From contig JBEPTZ010000128.1 in NCBI GenBank assembly GCA_041691815.1, positions 1 through 12,750 on the forward strand: a DNA stretch of 12,750 bases. The letters are read 5' to 3'. The notes beneath the pieces were generated by a model, which searched no databases, had not been told where the DNA came from, and saw nothing but the letters and a program-made list of their open reading frames with translations. A program made the position numbers and the translations under genes. How positions within the stretch are numbered: position 1 is the first letter of the stretch; the number at the start of each line of letters is the position of its first letter. Shown here piece after piece: positions 12,686 through 12,750 of the stretch. The DNA is from 70-18 sp041691815. GTDB taxonomy: Bacteria > Pseudomonadota > Alphaproteobacteria > Acetobacterales > Acetobacteraceae.

Positions 12686-12750
12686 AAAAAGGATAAAAAG
12701 TTTTCCTGCTTACCCACCTTGCTCAGCCGTTTGGAAAGTTGTACGAAACA

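Overview
The window is GC-rich throughout, with strong G/C preference at third codon positions, and looks like an alphaproteobacterial chromosome. An Acetobacteraceae/Rhodospirillales-type host is my best guess, but only an inference: it rests on composition, the acetyl-CoA-type MetA, orphan Flp pilins and an A/T palindromic tail element after the last gene. There is no rRNA, transposase, integrase or CRISPR array.

Layout. Positions 29-2638, all on the minus strand, hold an aldo/keto reductase and a two-gene polar-solute ABC importer piece (binding protein then permease, no ATPase). A 279-base divergent control region (2639-2917) separates these from a tightly packed plus-strand operon at 2918-8647. 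That operon encodes a Tat-exported carbohydrate-type (CUT1-like) binding protein, two permeases, and the small and large subunits of an N,N-dimethylformamidase (DMFase)-like iron amidohydrolase. Positions 8671-8874 (minus) encode a small Flp-like prepilin. Then, on the minus strand, come tRNA-Val(GAC), metA (homoserine O-acetyltransferase type) and a Gfo/Idh/MocA oxidoreductase. Back on the plus strand are an Flp/Fap pilin with a GTG start, and an N-carbamoyl-D-amino acid amidohydrolase that ends in a palindrome-rich tail.

The most interesting unit is 2918-8647. A solute importer is fused by operon structure (gaps of 14, 6 and 2 bases, then a 4-base ATGA overlap) to a two-subunit amidohydrolase of the DMFase family. 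The large subunit keeps an HPE motif and N528 and E638 at exactly the spacing I recall for the Paracoccus active site, plus plausible tyrosine ligands. The simplest reading is uptake and cytoplasmic hydrolysis of an N-substituted amide or formamide, perhaps a sugar- or polyol-like one given the importer class. The true substrate is unknown. Neither importer has its own ATPase here, so both must borrow one.

The second C-N bond hydrolase (D-carbamoylase, 11663-12604) lies 3 kb away beyond housekeeping genes. Any metabolic link to the DMFase-like operon is speculation.
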